From positions 3,689,631-3,753,630 of the forward strand of contig SDUX01000001.1 in the NCBI GenBank assembly GCA_008729055.1: DNA of 64,000 nt. Direction: 5' to 3'. The position numbers and the translations under genes are program-made. The stretch is from Pyropia haitanensis. Its lineage: Eukaryota; Rhodophyta; Bangiophyceae; Bangiales; Bangiaceae. Shown in pieces: positions 21,194 to 32,225 of the stretch (the stretch's first letter is position 1; each line of letters begins with the position of its first letter). The notes beneath the pieces are model-generated. The model did no database searches. It saw only the letters and a list, made by a program, of their open reading frames with translations, and was not told the DNA's origin.

Positions 21194-21907
21194 GCCCGGG
21201 TTCCCCAAACAAAAAAAAAAAAAAGGAGGCGGGAAGCTGGTGGAAGCAGGAGAGCCAAAGAGCATTCGTGGGAAGAAGGAAGACGAGGGATATGGGCCGA
21301 TGGACGGGCACACGCAGAGCCGGTGTGTTGGTTGATGTCAAAGACGGTGAAACTGTGGCGATGCAGCAGTGACGCCGGCGTTGGTGGACCACGAGCACCA
21401 CGTGTCAGCCAAGGAACCTCAATCACTGCGGCAACGACCAAGTCTGCATTCAGGTTTCTTTCAAATCCGTTTTCAGGACGCTTTCGTGCCGCTATTGGTC
21501 CCACGTCACTGGTGGGGGTGCTGTCGCCTCCCTCGCACCACCAGCGCTCATGTGCACGCGGCCACCTTCCCCGCGCCGCCACGACGTCCACCACCACGCT
21601 CTGCGCTCACGACGATCGTACGAGCAGCGGTGGGCTGCCCTTGCTGCTGTTGCTGTTCGCGCGACCCTTGGCTGTCGCTGCGTATCCGCTCCACGCCCCC
21701 CCTTTTTTTTTTGTTCTTGACGCCGTCGCGGCCTCCGCGCGCCTCCCCTCCGCCCCTTGACTCCCGTCTCGTTGCTTTGAAGCGGCGGCCTCGTCTTATC
21801 CTGCTGCCGCCGCCGCAGCCGCCACGCTCCGAGGTCACTACTCCCCAACCGGCGGTCACGCCCTGGGTGGTGCCGACGGCAATCGCTGGCCGTCGTTGGT
21901 TGCTGCC
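21194..21907. promoter_or_regulatory. divergent promoter region, DUS1-like (-) and UBX gene (+)
   Basis: About 710 bases between two start codons, with mixed composition. A 14-A run at 21211-21224 (poly-T on the DUS strand) lies 18 bases 5' of the DUS start. No convincing coding frame. Confidence 0.5.
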
Positions 21908-22938
21908 ATGGCCGACACCGGCGGTGGCACCGGCGGTGAGGCCCCGCCCCCGCCCGGCAGCGGTGGTAGCGGCGGCGGCAGCGGTAGTGGTAGCGGCAGC
22001 GGCAGCGGCAGTGGCAGTGGCAGCGGTGGTGGCAGCAGCAGCGCCGCCCCCCCCCCGGCCGCGGCGGCACCGCGAAAGCCTCGCGGCAGCACCACCGTTG
22101 GCATCACGGCTGTGGCGGCCGTGGCGGCGGACGCGGCCGCCCCCCCCCCCCCCACTTCCACCCCCGCATCGGCGGACGGGGCCAGCGGGAGTGCCCCCCC
22201 CAAAAAGCTGGGCGGCAGCACCACCGTCGGCCTCACCGCGGCGGCCGCCTCCGCGGCGGGCGGCTCGGGCGCGCCCGCCGCGGCGGCGGCGGCCGCCGCC
22301 GCCGCCCGCGACTTTCGCTTCTTCCGCCCGTCGGCGGCCAACCCCCAGTCGGACATCCGGGCGCTGTCCAAGGCGCTCGCCGCGGCGCCCGACATGGCGC
22401 CGACCGCCGGGGAGCTCCGCGCCGCGGCCGCGTCGCTGTCGGCGGCCGCCGCGAGTGGCGGCCCGCTGCTGACGCGCAAGCACCGGGAGGAGGCGGCCGC
22501 GGCGCGCGCGGCGCGCTTCCCGCGCGTCCTCATCCGCCTCCGCCTGCCCGACCGGTCGATGCTGCAGGGCGTGTTCACGCCGGGCAGCACCGTCGGGGAG
22601 GTGCGCGCCTTCCTGCGCGCCCACCTGCGCCCGGGCGTGCAGGCGGTGCTGTTTGTGACGCCGCCCAAGCAGGTGCTGGTCAAGGACCGGGCGACGCTGT
22701 GGGAGGAGGGGCTCGTCCCCGCCGCGGTCGTGTGGGTGGGCGTCGAGGGTGGGGGGGGGGGGGGGTGCCAGACGCCGCGGCGCTGCTCAAGGAGGAAACG
22801 CTGGCGGCGGCCGAGGACCTGCCGCCGCCCGCGGCGGGCCTCGAGGCGGTCGCGGAGCCGCGGGTGGACAAGGGCAAGGGCAAGGCGGTCAAGGGCAAGG
22901 CCAAGGCCGCGCTGCTCAAGGGGCTCTCCCGGCGGTAG
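21908..22938 (+). CDS. UBX domain protein (ASPSCR1/TUG- or PUX1-like)
   Basis: Start ATG 21908. The Gly/Ser-rich N-terminus contains a short motif twice (RGSTTVGITA and GGSTTVGLTA). A helical region follows (RDFRFFRPSAANPQSDIRALSKAL), then a UBX fold: FPRVLIRLRLPDRSMLQGVF, TVGEVRAFLRAHLRPG, VLFVTPPKQVL, LVPAAVVWVGVE. UBX domains bind the N-domain of p97/Cdc48. The helix-plus-UBX layout and the wording LVPAAVVWVG resemble ASPSCR1/TUG and plant PUX1, which disassemble p97 hexamers. Exactly after the UBX fold a 15-G run (22751-22765) shifts the frame; the new frame continues with a credible tail (VPDAAALLKEETLAAAEDL ... AKAALLKGLSRR) to 22938. Without the shift the protein would run through unlikely sequence to 23647. 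Confidence 0.85.
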
Positions 22939-23296
22939 GGCGTGGCGCGCCGCGTCCCCGCGGCCGGGTCGCGGATCACCGCGTGCAGGCGGGCTGGTGC
23001 GCAGGGGCGACGGCGCTCAGGGACGCCGGCGGGGGGGGGGGAGATGCTGTGTGGAAGCGTATGGACGTGTGGAGCGTGGTCCTGCGGTGCGGGGTTGGGT
23101 TGGATGGGGAGTTGCGGGGCGCTGGGGGTGGGGGGGCGCCCTGCATCTGGCCGGCGTGTACAGTGTCTCGCTTTATTCCTGGAACTGCTGGTTTGCTCTC
23201 CCCCGCGGCCCGCTGCGCGCGCTCCTCCCACCCAGGACCGTGGCGTGGCCGGCTCTGCCACGCGCCCCCGCCCGCCCCTCTGCGCCCCCCACACCC
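22939..23296. other. intergenic, convergent 3' ends
   Basis: About 360 bases between the UBX stop and the most likely stop of the next minus-strand gene. It is GC-rich with short G runs. Nothing else seen. Confidence 0.45.
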
Positions 23297-23676
23297 TCAA
23301 TGGGTATCCCCGACCGACCCCTCGTCATGGTCGCTGCTCCCCGCCGCGTTGCCCGGGCTGCCCGGCCCGCCGCCGCGCTCCGCCACCGCTTCCGCGACGA
23401 GGCCCGCCCCAAACGTCCGCCGCAGCCCCCCCCCGGCGGGCCGCCCAGCCCCGCGGGCGGCACCTGCAGCGTCACGTGCGGGGTGGCGGCGGCCGCCGCG
23501 ACCAGCGGCGGCGGCGGCGGCGGCGGCGGGCTCGACACCATCGCCCGCCGCCGCTCGTACGCGTCGAGGATGACGTCAATGACGTTGCCGCCGACGCCGC
23601 CGCCGCCGCCGCCAATGCCCATCCGCGCCGCCGCCCAGTCGAGGTAGGGGGCCGCGCCGGTGCTCGGCGGCGGGCT

Positions 23677-23736
<60 letters not shown>

Positions 23737-25478
23737 ACCCCCACGCCCGCCGCCGACGGTGGCCCCCTCTCGGCCGCCCCCCCCCTCCTCCGCACCCCCC
23801 CCCCCAGGTCCAGCCCCGCCGCGCCCGCCAGCGCGGCGACGACGCCCTCTCCCCCCACCGACGGCTGCGCAAACAGCGACTCGACGCGGTCCGCGTCGGC
23901 GCGCCCCACCGGCCCCACCGGCGCCGTGTCGTAGGGCGCCGACACCCGCACGACGACGTAGCTGTGGTGCGTCAGCGCCGCCCAGCCGCGGCCGCCCGCC
24001 CGGCGCGCCACCAGCCGCACATTGTCCGACGTGTTGGTCTGCGCGTACAGGGCGGCGTCGCAGGGGGCGGAGAGGAAAAAGTAGTAGCCGCGCATGAGGA
24101 ACTCGGACGAGTAGGACGGGAGCGGCGCGGGGGCGGGGGGGGGGATCCGAAAGTCCATGTCCACCGCGAGCACCCGGTCGGGCTTGGCATGCTTGTCGAG
24201 CGCCTCTGTGGGGGGGAGGGTGAGCAGCCGCGAGGCAGGCACAGGGGACGCAATCCAAGCAGAGGCAACGGGGGGGGCCGACACCAGCGCACACAGTCAG
24301 TCAGCAGCGACAAACGCGTCGGCTGGACGTGGCCTTCCCGTCCAAAAGGAAAGCACCCACGCGTACGAGTGACCGATGGGGTCGGACATGGCCACACAAA
24401 CCTCGTCGCACAAAAAACCGCGCACACCCCCCCCCCCCCCCCCCCCCCTCGCCCACGGGAAAAAAACGACACGCCAACAGCACCGCCGCTGGCCAGACAA
24501 CCCCCACCCCCCCCCCCCCCCACCGCCCAGGCCACCCCCCAACGCACCCCTACTGAGCGCCCCCGCCACGCGCAGGGCGGGCCCGATCGCGCCAACGCCC
24601 GCCACGCCGAGGCGGCTGCTCAGCGCGGCGAGGCCGCCGGTGAGCCCCTCGACGCTGTCGACGCTCGTCTTGAGCGCGGCGACGTCGTCCACCTCGAGCA
24701 CCACCAGCCGGACGTTGAGGTGGGTGCGCGGCAGCGTCGCGGCGGCGGCGCCGCCGCAGCCGGGCACGCCCACCCGCGCGACGACGCTCTTGGACGCGGG
24801 GACGGGGAAGTAGACGCCCGCGGCGGTGGACTCGCGGGCGGTGGAGAAGTCATAGTGCACGACGGGGACGCCGTCCGCCTCGACGCCAGAGGGGTCCTGT
24901 GGGGCACGCCCGCCACAAAGGGGGGGGGAGGGGGAAAACAGGGGACAGCGAGGACAAGGGTGGTCAGACGTCGCTGGCACCCCCTGTGGCGGGCACGCGG
25001 CCGGCCGTACGGTGGGGAGCCTCCCACCGACGGCTTTCCGCCCCGCTCACGCGGCAGCCCCCCCCCCCCGCCCCCCCCCCCACGCCGCGTCCCCTCCCCC
25101 CCCCCGCCCCCCGTTCCCCCCGCCCCCCCGCCTCCCCCCCCCCCCCCCCGCCCATACCTTGTGCACACTATACACGACCAGCTCGTTCTTGCGCGCGCCC
25201 GGCAGCGCCGCGTCATAGCTGGCGGCCTGCACGCCGACGACGCGCACCTCAAACGGCTCGCGGCCGCGGACCATGAGTGCGCGCGCCTCCGCGTCGGCGG
25301 GCGGGTGCACCTTGACCCGCCGCGTCGGCACGTACGGCTCCTCATTGTTGACCTGCGCCTCGGACGCAAAGAGGACCGCGTAGGACGCGCCGTAGCCGAT
25401 CGCCTCGACGCGCGGGCCGGGCAGCCGGAACGACCGGCGGAGGCGCGTCGTGCGCGACCGCGCCACCCAGTCGGCCAT
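23297..25478 (-). CDS. unrecognised protein, three exons
   Basis: No family recognised. Exon 1 is 25478-25158 (AAG|GTATGG), exon 2 24896-24554 (after CACAG; ends A|GTAGGG), exon 3 begins 24205 (after CCCACAG). All junctions keep one frame (phases 0 and 1). Exon 1 has strand-like segments (VEAIGYGASYAVLFASEAQ, NELVVYSVHK). Exon 2 has VVHYDFSTAREST and a helical LEVDDVAALKTSVDSVEGL. Exon 3 has VLAVDMDFRIPPP, LMRGYYFFLSAP and HHSYVVVRVSAPYD. These read like a soluble or membrane-associated beta-rich domain. Frame then moves at C runs 23777-23805, through poly-Gly, into NVIDVILDAYERRRAMV. A further shift at 23426-23434 would give a credible end at 23297; otherwise it ends at 23173. An alternative 5' start at 25711 (MRFFRRGGGAKG) would need another frame change. 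Confidence 0.62.
23676..23734. repeat. (CCG)n triplet tract, ~19 units
   Basis: Uninterrupted CCG/GCC units inside exon 3 of the unrecognised minus-strand gene, where they encode poly-Gly in the frame I favour and poly-Ala in another. Confidence 0.9.
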
Positions 25479-28400
25479 GACCGCCGCGTCGATTGGGGGG
25501 AGGGGGGGGGGAAGGGGGGCGGGGGGGGGGACCCACCACCCCCGGAGGAGCCGGCCCCGCCGCCGCCACCACCACCACCACTACCGCCACCGCCGCCGCC
25601 GCCGCCGCCGCTGCTGCTGGTCGAGGACGTGGACGAGCCCGCGGCGGGGCCGCGGGCCGCCGCCGGCGGGGCGCGCCCCTTGGCGCCCCCCCCGCGACGG
25701 AAGAAGCGCATGCCCGCGACTGCCGGCGACACCGACGCCGCGCCGGCCACCCGCGCCGCGCAGCCGGCGGACCGGTGCGTGCCGCCCCGCGCGGCCCGCG
25801 GCGGTGCCGCAGGGGGGCGGCGGCGCCACCCGCGCGGCCGGCCGGCGCGCGGCGGCGGCGGCGCGGCGGCACCTGCCGCGGGGCGGCGGGGGTGGCCGCC
25901 GCCGGCGGCGGCACGGCACGCCGCGGCGGCGCGGCGCGGCGCGGCCGCGCACACGGGCGCGGGGGGGGGCGCGCGCGCGCGTGGCGGCGCGGCCGGCGGG
26001 GGTGACCAGGCCGGCGGCGGGACGGGCAGGGGGCGGCCGCCTCCCTGGCAGCCGCAGGGGGGGGAAGGGGGTGAGGCGGCGACGCCGCCGCAGGCAGCCG
26101 CCGCCGCGCGAGCCGCCACCGCCGCGCGGGCGAGGGCCGGGCGGCGGCAGCCGGGCCGCGTGTCGCCGCGGGTCGGCGGCGGCGAGGGGGGGGGGCGCCA
26201 CCGGGGGGGGGGGACACACCCGCCGCCGACGCTACCGGCGGGGCGGCGGCCCGCGGCGGGGGATGGGGGCGGCCGCGCTGGCGGGGGGGGGGGGGGTTGC
26301 CGCCCGCCGCCGCGGCGCTGCCGTCTGCCGCTCGTGGCCGCGCGCGGCGGGGGCGGCGGGCCGGCACGACCGGGGGGGGGGGGGGGGGGGTGGCCGCCAC
26401 GGCCGGCGCCACGGTTGGGGCGCGGTGCAGCGGCCGCGCGGCGGCGGCGGGTGTCGCGCGGCGGCGGGCGGGCGGGCGGGCGGGCGGCGGCACGGCGGGC
26501 CGTGCGTGCGTCGCGGCGGCGGCCGTCGGGCGGTCTGGGAGGCGGGCGAAACGGGCGCGCGCGGACGCCACCGCGGGGGGGGCAGAGGTGCTGGCCGCCG
26601 CGCCGCCCGCCGGTCGGCGGTGCCGGTGGTGCGCGTGCCGCTGGCGGCGGCGCCCTTGCAGCGTCAGCGCGGACGGTACGGTACGCGCGGGCGGCCGCAC
26701 GAGACCAGAGGTCCGAGAGAAAGTAGCCCCCCTGCACCCGTCGCGCTCGCGGCGACTTTTTTTGGCGGCTAGGCCGGCAGCTGTCAGCCCGTCGCTCGCG
26801 GCGGCGCGTCCTCCCGCGGCCGCGAGTGTCTCGGGCGGGTCGACGCCGTCATCGCCAGACCCGCCGCCGCCCGTCGCTTTGTGTGTGAATGGCACCACAG
26901 CCGTCTTGCGCCCCTCTGGTCGAGGCGGTCGCACGGCGGTGGGCGCTCCCCAGCAGTCCCCTCCCCGCCGCCGCTGGCGGCCGGCGTCAAGCCCCCCCAA
27001 CCCCCCCCTACCCTCCCCCGCCGCGCGCCACCCCCCCGCGCCCGGCGCCCGCCCGCGGCGGCCGCCGTAGCCGCCGCGTGGCTGCCACCCCGCACCAGCA
27101 GCGGCTACCGCCCGTCCGTGCCGTCCTCGGCGGGCGCCCCGGCCGCCCGCCGCCGTCGTGGCAACGACCGTGGCGGCGGCGGCGGCGGCGGCGGCCGCCG
27201 CGGCCGCCGCCGCCGCCCCTCGTCTGGCTGTTGACCGCCGCCCCGCGCCGCCGGCGGTGGCGCCGCGCTGCACTCCCCCGAGGGGCGGCCGTGCCCGCGG
27301 CAGTCTCCCCATCTGGCGATTGGTGTAGGCGCCCGCGCAGCCGTCCGCCGCCGCCGGGATGGTGGCGGCCGCACAGACAGACGTGCGGCGGACGCGCACC
27401 CGCTCCCAACGGATGGCGGGTTACGCGGCACGCGTGGCCACCCCGGCCGCCCCACTCCAGGCCGCCCCCTCGACCGCCGTCGCGGTCGCGCCGGTCGACC
27501 GCCCCGCGGGGGCGCCCGCCGCCGCGGTGGCGGCTGCCGCCCTCGCCGACCCGCGCGGCGGCTTGGTGCTCCCCCGCCGCCACCCAACGCCGCCGTCGCC
27601 GTCGTTGACGGGGAACGCCGACGCCGCCGCCGCCGCTGCCACCGCCGCGGCGGCCGTGGCGGCCGCCGCGGCGGCCGTGGCGGCCGCCGCGGCGGCCGTG
27701 ACCCGTCGCCGCCACCGCCGCGTCGGTGGTGGTGGTGGCGCCAACGGCGGTGGACCTCCCACCTGCGCTGGTGTGGGGGCTCGCGACGGTGGCGGTGGCG
27801 GTGGTGGTGGTGCCCGTGGCGGTGGTGGGAACAGCGGCGGCGGCCGCCGCCGCGGACGGTGCTTCCTTGGCAGAGTGGGCGTCGTGGGTGGGTAGGAGGG
27901 CGGGGGCGAGAAATTGGGACGCCGCCGTCGCCGTCCGTGCGGCCGCTACCTCCGCGGGGTCGCGGCGGGAGCGTCGGCCGGTGGACGCGGCGTCAAACGC
28001 GTGCAGTCGGTGGCCGACCCGCAGTGGCGGCGGCAACGGTAGGGGGCGGGCGCGCTGGTTGGTGCCGTGTTTACCGGGTGCGGAGGGAGGCGAGTGTGCG
28101 GATTGGTGTGGCAGTTGGCGGCGCCCCCCGCGGGCGGCCCCCCCGTTCCCACTCGAGCCGCCAAAACGTCAATTCCAGTGTTGGACTGGCAGTCGCGCCG
28201 TGGGGTGCCGCGCACTGCTCACGATTTGGCTGACAAATCCTGACACCCTCCGTCAAACGTCACATCCTGTACCCAGGCTCGACGTGACAAGGGAGCGCTA
28301 CAGTCCGGCCCCGCTGAGCATGCTTGTCGGGTCCCAGTCCTCTCACCGTCACTGTCCTGCGCCTTGCGCAATCTCATAGAGCCCTTAAAGGCAACAGTGC

Positions 28401-28561
28401 GCCGAAAGCAGGAACGATGTGTGTCGCCAGGGCAGGCGCTCACATTCGGAGACTTGGACTTTCCAGCCGCCCACGTTATCTGGTGCGGGGTCTACTGCTG
28501 CACGCGGGCACGATTGACGCCAAGGCTCCAGTACCGGTTCGTCTGCGGAAAGAGCAGCAAC
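25479..28561. other. long GC-rich region, no supported gene
   Basis: About 3 kb between divergent genes. From 25500 to 27900 the DNA is almost purely CGG/CCG-type low complexity with many G and C runs. Several very long open frames exist on both strands (one on the minus strand covers 25342-27399), but their translations are Arg/Pro/Ala/Gly filler with no domain, and ORFs are expected by chance when stop codons are this rare. From about 28150 to 28560 composition normalises and probably holds the promoter of the following gene. The first ~230 bases may include an upstream exon of the minus-strand gene. Confidence 0.5.
27641..27701. repeat. 21-bp tandem repeat, ~3 copies
   Basis: The unit GCCGCCGCGGCGGCCGTGGCG is repeated head to tail nearly perfectly. 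It is itself partly palindromic (CCGCGG core). Confidence 0.85.
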
Positions 28562-30721
28562 ATGAGTGGCCTGGTGGGACTGGTCGTTCCCCTCGGGTTG
28601 GGATTCCTGACCACCTGTGGCCGTGCCGTTGTGGCGGCCCCCATTGGGCTTCCTGCCAACCAAACGGTTCCTGCGCGCACCATTGTGGTCCAACCCTCCG
28701 TTCGCACGACGCTGGTCTTTGGGTGGCACTCGGCCGTGTTGACCCTGCTGCGCCTGCTATCCATCAGTCAGGTCTGTCATCTAGCGGGCGGCGGCCGGCC
28801 CCACGTCGTGGGGACGGGTCGACTGGGTGTCGCGTCCCGGTGGGTCACCCTGTTGGCAGTGAACGCGGGGATGAGCTTTGCTGCGGTCTTCCCTGCAGTC
28901 TTCTTTCGCGAGGAGAGGGGCTTCTCCTGGGAGTGGGGCAAGATGGTCAGCGTCTTTGCCCCGCCAATGGCGGCCGTATTGCTTGGCGAGTGGACCGGTA
29001 CGATGGCGCAAAGCCGCACCCGGTCCGAGACATTTGCCCGGGCATCCCTGCGGAGTCTTGTGACCCAGCTGGTAGGCCGGTGGCCTGGTATTCTGCTAGC
29101 GGCTGCCCAGTGTGCAGTCTCTTTTGGGGTCATGATTTACCTCCAAGCATGGGACGCGATGGTTCTCAATGCTGTGCTGCTGTTCTTGCTCGTCACCGAC
29201 TTGCTCCCCGTGAACGCGCGGTGGGAGGCGTGGAACGAGCTCACGCAGGACACAAAGGTCGTCGCCTTTCGCAGCAACATGAACATCCGTCTGGCGGACG
29301 ACCCGCAGTGCGCGGTCTTGGTGACTCCCGTGGAGGGGCGCCTTGAGTACGTCGGGATTCGTCAACCAGCCCTGTTGGAGCGGAGTCGCGTGCTGGATTG
29401 GTGGCAACAGGTGACCGCCAGCGGTCCCGAGACCACAGCGCTGGTGCAGCCGGAGTCTGGCGACCCGGGCAAGGGCGTTTTGACGCTGCTGGGAGCACAC
29501 AGCGACAATGGGCGGTGGATTCGTGACAATGGGGACCCTGTGGAGCGGCGCCACGTCGTGCTTGTGCGCCTTGCGCCCGACGAGGAGCCCGTCGGGCCCG
29601 GCGCGTTGTCGCTGCCAGTGTACGGCACGCCCCACTTCCACGCGATGTTGCACGTGGCGCTCCAGCTACAAGACCACAGCACGGGGGCCAGCAATGCCGA
29701 CTACTGTCGCGAGACGTTCCTCTTCCACTCCCACTTGCTGGGCGAGCTGTCGTCGTGGTACAGCGATGGGGAGCCCGACGGACGGGAGGGGAACGGCTTT
29801 GGCGGCGCCGCCGTCCGGCCAGCCGGTGAGCTACTGAACGTGGGTGCCCCGGCAGCGACAGACCATGTGGTGACCTACGCGCAGGGGCTCGCTTTGTGGC
29901 AAGAGCCGCAATGGTGGAACGCGTGGGTAGTGGCCCACATTGCCAACGACCCACAGTACGCCATCACCCACGAGATGGCCGACATCGTCGACCGGCTCAG
30001 GCCCATGCGGCACGAGTTCGCCAGTGGTCACGATTCCCATCTGCTCGCAGGGATGCTATCGCTGATGAGTACGACGGGCCGAGACATGGATGAGAGCTGG
30101 ACGACGCTGGCGAAAATGGTAGACCACCCACGGCTCGAGCTTTTGAATGTGCTTGAGGACGCCGACGAGCGGAGCGCCCGGTGGTGGTGGCGGGGCTTCC
30201 TCTGGCTGCCGACGCTGCCGGCTTACCTCGGCTACTTTTGCCTCTGGCGGGCGTGCCGCTCCCTGGACGAGGCCGCCGAGGACCCCGCCAGCGAGGCGGC
30301 CCAAGTTGTGCGGGAGCTGTGGAAAGTCGGTGTGACGGGCATCCGGCAGGGCCTGCACCTGGTGACCGTCCCCATCGGGGACACCGTCCAGACGGGCACA
30401 GCGGACAGCGGGGAGGCGCAGCTGTACTATGGGTCACACAAGGAACCCGGTGTGCTGGCCGCGTCGCTGCTGAGCGACTTGGACGGCCTGCCACAGGCTC
30501 AGAAGAACCGCCACCGCGTACTGAGCGACGCGGCCGCGCGGGCGCTGCGGCGGGGCGGCTTCCCCGACGGCCTCGAGGCGTCGACGCTGACGCCCGCGCT
30601 GGCGGACCGGGACGGACACACGGGCATGGCGCTGGCATACGAGCTGTTTTTTCGGCTGTCCACCGCGCAGGCCGCGTACAGCTTCCTCATTGCGCTCAAG
30701 GAGATTGTCGGGGTGCTGTAG
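28562..30721 (+). CDS. unrecognised multi-pass membrane protein, single exon
   Basis: Start chosen at the first ATG (MSGLVGLVVPLGLGF); the frame is open 5' to about 28364 only with non-ATG starts. 719 residues without intron. About five or six hydrophobic segments lie in the first 230 residues (VGLVVPLGLGFLTT, SAVLTLLRLLSI, WVTLLAVNAGMSFAAVFPAVFF, GILLAAAQCAVSFGVMIYL, MVLNAVLLFLLVTDLL). A long soluble part follows, then one more segment near residue 550 (GFLWLPTLPAYLGYFCLW). The soluble part has Trp-rich stretches and no motif I know. Codon use is visibly less GC-extreme and the text is free of homopolymer runs, unlike every neighbour, so horizontal or mobile origin or strong constraint are options. 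A 20-T run followed by CAG lies 40 bases after the stop. Confidence 0.75.
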   Translation: MSGLVGLVVPLGLGFLTTCGRAVVAAPIGLPANQTVPARTIVVQPSVRTTLVFGWHSAVLTLLRLLSISQVCHLAGGGRPHVVGTGRLGVASRWVTLLAVNAGMSFAAVFPAVFFREERGFSWEWGKMVSVFAPPMAAVLLGEWTGTMAQSRTRSETFARASLRSLVTQLVGRWPGILLAAAQCAVSFGVMIYLQAWDAMVLNAVLLFLLVTDLLPVNARWEAWNELTQDTKVVAFRSNMNIRLADDPQCAVLVTPVEGRLEYVGIRQPALLERSRVLDWWQQVTASGPETTALVQPESGDPGKGVLTLLGAHSDNGRWIRDNGDPVERRHVVLVRLAPDEEPVGPGALSLPVYGTPHFHAMLHVALQLQDHSTGASNADYCRETFLFHSHLLGELSSWYSDGEPDGREGNGFGGAAVRPAGELLNVGAPAATDHVVTYAQGLALWQEPQWWNAWVVAHIANDPQYAITHEMADIVDRLRPMRHEFASGHDSHLLAGMLSLMSTTGRDMDESWTTLAKMVDHPRLELLNVLEDADERSARWWWRGFLWLPTLPAYLGYFCLWRACRSLDEAAEDPASEAAQVVRELWKVGVTGIRQGLHLVTVPIGDTVQTGTADSGEAQLYYGSHKEPGVLAASLLSDLDGLPQAQKNRHRVLSDAAARALRRGGFPDGLEASTLTPALADRDGHTGMALAYELFFRLSTAQAAYSFLIALKEIVGVL

Positions 30722-32183
30722 AGGGGCGCCGCGGCCGGCGGCGTCTTCCTCGGCTTTTGTTCTTTTTTTTTTTTTTTTTTTTCAGGACTGGACTGTGGAT
30801 CCAGTCTGGGATGATCTGTCGAGACGGCCGGGACGCTGGGCCGCACCAACGCAGCCACCCTTCCCGCACCCACAGATCACCCACCCCCGTTGCTGGAACC
30901 GCAACAGCTGCCCGCGCTGGCCGCCCGCCCCACCGACCCCACCGCGCATCGCCGGCTGCCACCCGCGGGTTTCTCGCGGTGGCCGCGCTGGTACCCCTCT
31001 GCACCCCGCCCAACCCCCTACCCCCCCCCCCTTCACTCCCGAGCCTCACGACGGCACCCCTCGTTGCCCTCCCCCTGACGGTTCCTCTCTGCTCCCCCCC
31101 TCCCCGACTCCCCCTGTCCGGTGCGCGACGCCAGTGGTGGCGATAGTGGCGGCGGCGGCTGGGCGGCGGCGGCGGCGTGGGGGAGGGGGGGTGGGGCGGC
31201 CGCGCTGGCCCGTCCTCGTTACCGCTGCGGGCGGCGGAGCGTGTGGGTGTCACGCTCGCCCGCGGTGAGCGCGGCGGCGGCGACTGCGGCTGCGGTCACG
31301 GTTGTGGCCGTCGCGGGGTGGGTCGTCGCGGCGGGGGTACCGCCGTAGGGGAAAAGGGGGCGTGTGAAACGCGCCGGGCGTGGCACCGGACGACCTGTGA
31401 TGCGGGCGGGGCAGGGCGTGCTCGCCGCCGCCGTGCGCGGCGGCGACGGTACCGTCGGGCGCGCGGCGGGTGGTGCCGCCGCGGCCGTGGCGGCGGCGCG
31501 TATCCCGACGCGCCCGCTGCCCGCCGGCGCGGCGTGTCTGGCGTTTGACCCCAACGGGACACCGGGGCGCCTGTCCCGGGGTCGGCGGGGGGGGCGGCGC
31601 ACGGGGTGGGGCGGCTGGGGAATGGCGGACGGCGGCGTGGCTCAACGGCGGGGGGGAGGGCACGGCGACGGCGACCGCGCGGCGGGGGGGGGGGGGGTCT
31701 GCAGGGGGGGTGCCGGTCGTGGGGGACGGGGGCGCCGCTGCGGGCGCCAGCGGGTGTGGTCGCCCGCGTCTTGGGGGGATGAGGGGGAAGGCGGTGAGGG
31801 GGGGGGGGGGGGAGGTGGGGAAGAGAGGACGCAGTGACCGCCCGCCCGCTGCGGCCGCCGCCCGCCGCGGCCGCCGCGTCGACCCGCCCGCACGTGCTGG
31901 CGCCGGTAGCGCCGGCAGCGGGGGCGAAGAGCCGGGGGGGTGCCCGCTTCGCCTGCCCTCGCCCTGCCGGCGCTCGGTGGGGGGGAAGAGGGCGCGGGCG
32001 GAGCCCCGTCAACGGCACACCGACGGCCCCGAGTGGCCGGCCGTCGTGGTCGGCCGCCGCCCCAAAGCGGACGCCCCCCCCACGGGCGGCGGCCCGTACC
32101 GTCCCCGACGCGCCGCGGCGTGCGGGCGCACCGCCGGCGGGGGGGGCGTCGCGCGGTCGCGCGGGCGGCGGCGCGATCCAGCA

Positions 32184-32225
<42 letters not shown>

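Noticed and set aside
22751..22765. Programmed ribosomal frameshifting at the UBX G run (and the similar sites)
   Set aside because: There is no stop-proximal slippery heptamer with pseudoknot pattern, and the same happens at many unrelated genes, so run-length error or variation is simpler.
25342..27399. 685-codon minus-strand open frame (with other long frames nearby)
   Set aside because: The translation is Arg/Pro/Ala/Gly filler with no domain; stop codons are rare by chance in CGG-type DNA. No splice or start support.
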